The position numbers and the translations under genes are program-made. Shown here one piece after another: positions 61,411 to 64,000 of a DNA stretch of 64,000 nt (position 1 is its first letter; each line of letters starts with the position of its first letter). Source of the DNA: Amblyornis subalaris. Taxonomy: Eukaryota > Chordata > Aves > Passeriformes > Ptilonorhynchidae. The stretch covers positions 1,826,406 through 1,890,405 of the forward strand of contig JACAXG010000107.1 in assembly GCA_018881555.1 (NCBI GenBank), in the 5' to 3' direction. The notes under the pieces are model-generated. The model was not told where the DNA came from. It ran no database searches and saw nothing but the letters and a program-made list of their open reading frames with translations.

Positions 61411-61914
61411 CCATAGTATCATAAAATTATTAAGGTGTGAAAAGACCTCTAAGAACATTGAGTCCAAGCATTAACCCAGGACCACCGTGTGCACCACTAA
61501 AATATGTTCCTAAGCACCANACCTATGTGTTTTTTGAATGCTTCCAGGGATGGCGATCCCAACACTTCCCTGGGCAGCCTGTTCCAAAGCCTGACCATGC
61601 TTCCAGGGACAAAATTTTTCCTGATATCTAATCTAAACCTCCCTTGGCACATCTTGAGACCATTGGTTCTCATCCTGTCAGTTTTTACCTGAGAAAAAAG
61701 ATCAACCCCCACCTGTCTACAACCTCTTTTCTGGGAGTTGTAGAGAGTGAAAAGAACTCTCCTGAGCATCTTTTTCTCCAGGCTGAGTCCCCCCAGCTCC
61801 CTCAGCTGCTCCTCATCAGACTTGTGCTCCAGACTCCTCCCCAGTGTCATTGCCCTTCTCTGGACATGCTCCACCACCTCAATGTCTTTCTCGTAGTGAG
61901 GGGCCCAGAACTGT
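61411..61914 (-). mobile_element. CR1 LINE 3' part, antisense, ORF2 C-terminus still open
   Basis: The longest CR1 copy in the window. On the minus strand, 61877 down to 61497 reads continuously for about 127 codons with one ambiguous residue. It includes LRELGGLSLEKKMLRRVL, GRFRLDIRKNF and WNRLPREVLGSPSLEAFKKH, the conserved end of the CR1 ORF2 (endonuclease/reverse transcriptase) protein. The catalytic domains lie further upstream and are missing, so the copy cannot be active. The tail near 61411 is diverged (ATCATAAAATTATTAAGG). Confidence 0.96.
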
Positions 61915-63349
61915 GGGAATTTCTAAATAACTTTTCTACACTAAATATAAGGTAAATAACAGAGCTCTACCGAGTGCTTTGCTGATGCAAGCTTGAGGCC
62001 ATTGGTATCTCCTCAGCAGGACGTGAAGTTTCTGCCACAATATTTCTGGTGTGTGTATGTATTTAAGTTGAAGCAGGAATACTTTCCAGTCTCCCTCTGT
62101 TCCCTGTTTCAAATAGACATCATTGTAATGCCACTGAAAGAGAGAAATGGGAGGAAGCACTTGCTGCAGTGCTAATTTGAAGGAAAGACCGGGATAGGAA
62201 GAGGGATAGAGTCAGGCAATGAGACCTGGATGGACACAGCAGGTGAAGGGACAAGGCCAGGCCAGAAAAGCAAAGAATCCTGCAATACAGGGGATACAGC
62301 AGGTTGGGCTGCAAATAAAGGTGCATTTGCACCCATAGCTCAGTTCCATTCTGAAATNCCCATGCATGGAAATGTCATTTTGCCAGCCTGCAGCCCCTCT
62401 ACACAGCTCCTCTTCTCCTCCCCCTGAGACCAGCTTTTGGGTAAGAATGTCTGTGTGCTTCAGTTTCTTGATCTGGAAAAGGAACAAATTTTCTGAACTA
62501 TTTTGGGTCTTGAACGAGTGCCCGCTTCTGCTCTTCCAGCTTTGACACCAGGAATGGACCAGGTTCCCAGGAAAAGCGAGAATCAGAGACTACAGCTAGA
62601 AGGTGAGCTGAGAGAAGGTGAAAAGGTAAGAGAACAGCTCAGACAAGGTTAAGATGTGTCTGTAATAAGTTTAAAGTAGCTTCCTCAGGCACTGCTGGCA
62701 GCAGGGAGTTGAGCAGAGTTACAACCATGCTCCTTTGGGCTTTTCTCTGCACTCTCCTGTGTGCACTACCCAAACAAGTTAGTGGGAATTAGCTCAGACG
62801 TATCCACACGTGGTGCAGTCACACCTTGTCCTGCCCTAAGTCACAAGAATGGAAAATATCTACAGCTTCTTCCTGGAATGAGAAAAATAGCCTTTCCCAG
62901 TACANTGAGGTCAGGACACTGCTGGAAGCTTGAAGAGGCAGGAAGTTTTAGCTTTGAAACTTCTTTATACAAGGGAAAAGAGTTCTTCGTGTTTGGCAAG
63001 AGAACAACAAAAGTCTTTGCTTTAATAACATTCTAATAATATGTAATATTATATACATTTGGCTAGTAAAATGTACCACAAATTGCTTTTGTTGAGCACT
63101 TGAGACAAACATTATAAGAAAGGAAGTCCAGCACTTGGCCAAATATGCAATTAGCTGCCACCCTGAAGCAGGATTTGAGATCAGTGCATTATCTTTTCAG
63201 GATTAAAGAGGTGGCAGTTAAAAATAGGAAGCCATAATTAAAAAGACCAAAAGATTTAAGAATATTTGCAGTGAAACTCCNCACAATTAGAGCGCTGCCC
63301 AGACAGAAGGAAGCAGGGAGGTGAAAAGAGCAAAGAATCTGATGTTTTC
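61915..63349. other. unique DNA, no gene seen
   Basis: No gene recognised. Opposing frames at 62120-62487 have no domain. Isolated Ns only. Confidence 0.5.
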
Positions 63350-63741
63350 TTAAATCTGACTGGATCCTACAGGCAAAATTGCCTGACCAGGTGAAGTCAT
63401 ATGGTGGCAGAACTGCCTCCTCCGAGTAATTTCCATGACAGTGAATCCATAAGAGCACCCATTCTCTTGGTTGCCTTTCAAGTCAGTTGGAGTAGTCCTG
63501 GAGGCTTCAGTGGCATTTGACGTCGGTTTTTGTTTGAATCCACCAGCAATTTTGCCATCAACCCTGGTGTAAACAAGATCAGGATCTAAATCACTGGGGT
63601 AGATTTTCAGCCAATATAAACTGCCTTCATTACAAGATAGGGCTGTAGCAATTCCACTTTCAAGCTGCAACAATTTGCACCATGGAGTTATGACAACGCT
63701 GCCTTGGGGGCAGGATAGATTGCCCCATATAGCAATGGCNT
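63350..63741 (-). other. open frame of about 130 codons, coding status unknown
   Basis: The minus strand is open from about 63741 to a TAA at 63350. The peptide contains LYWLKIYPSDLDPDLVYTRV, several Cys and one N-x-T site (NAT), and reads more like protein than most frames here. However, it has only one internal ATG, the upstream boundary (TTCTACAG then ATAAAAA) is a modest acceptor, and no family is recognised. A chance frame of this length is also expected in 64 kb. Confidence 0.25.
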
Positions 63742-64000
63742 TTTTTTATCTGTAGAAGATCTGCCCCTTGTTTTAGAAACACAGGTGGTACTTGCAATCA
63801 TATGCACCAAACATTCCTTTCCATTCAATTGAAGCCAGCAGGGCTTTTGCCACTCACAGTATCAAGGATAACATTCAGCTCTTAATCAAATAATGGGAGA
63901 AAAACATCTGTATGAAACCACATGTTTCAAAAGACAAAAAACTATTAGGACTATAACATCAGCTTTACAAAATAAACTGGCCTTTGTTTACTGATGGTGC
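63742..64000. other. unique DNA, nothing recognised
   Basis: AT-rich end of the window without repeat or gene signature. Confidence 0.5.

Noticed and set aside
1..64000. CRISPR arrays, operons, tRNA or rRNA genes
   Set aside because: None of the required repeat-spacer spacing, promoter/terminator layout or RNA folds was seen; the sequence is vertebrate nuclear DNA.

Overview
The window is typical bird (neoavian) nuclear DNA with no convincing protein-coding gene. It is AT-rich and CpG-poor. It carries many copies of the avian CR1 LINE 3' end in both orientations, recognised by the octamer-like ATTCTATGATT tail, the 'GAGAAGCTGTGGCTGCC' block, the 'CATGGCAGGG' block and, in some copies, the C-terminus of CR1 ORF2. 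It also holds one avian-type retroviral LTR fragment. There are no operons, ribosome binding sites, tRNAs, rRNAs or CRISPR arrays. The longest open frames either run across CR1 copies or lack start, splice and family signals, so I treat the window as intergenic or deep-intronic DNA.

Layout: 1-387 is unique sequence ending in a (TTTTTC)n tract that breaks into a 365-base assembly gap (388-752). CR1 fragments lie near 3128-3440(-), 5310-5586(+), 6648-6738(+?), 11766-11900(-), 12221-12300(-), 14327-14595(+), 26860-27110(+), 31281-31551(+), 33924-34175(-), 36063-36125(-), 36391-36600(-), 37930-38250(-), 38839-38940(+), 48176-48350(-), 51111-51200(-), 55278-55475(+) and 61411-61914(-). An older, non-avian-specific CR1-type fragment lies near 46088-46215(+). 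An LTR-like segment with CCAAT-like and TATA-like elements occupies about 29960-30530(+). Two CR1 tails have grown into local satellites (38890-38940 and 55470-55625). Simple repeats are otherwise few.

The unique sequence between repeats contains several stretches with the look of conserved regulatory DNA: mixed composition, no decay into simple sequence, and clustered TAAT/ATTA homeodomain-type cores. The main ones are near 6170-6480, 10090-10460, 12780-13060, 36990-37290, 41290-41420, 42880-43200, 50100-50470 and 50680-50830. Conservation cannot be seen from one sequence, so these are inferences. The most anomalous unique block is 20440-20965. It is strongly CpG-enriched against CpG-poor flanks and is open in several frames on both strands.

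Isolated single Ns occur roughly every few hundred bases, as if ambiguous consensus sites had been masked. They cluster in some repeats and in 31640-32150, which suggests collapsed copies or local divergence between haplotypes. I found no clear new biological system. The items most worth checking are the CpG-rich block, the LTR promoter, the N-dense segment and the TAAT cluster with a perfect 12-bp hairpin.
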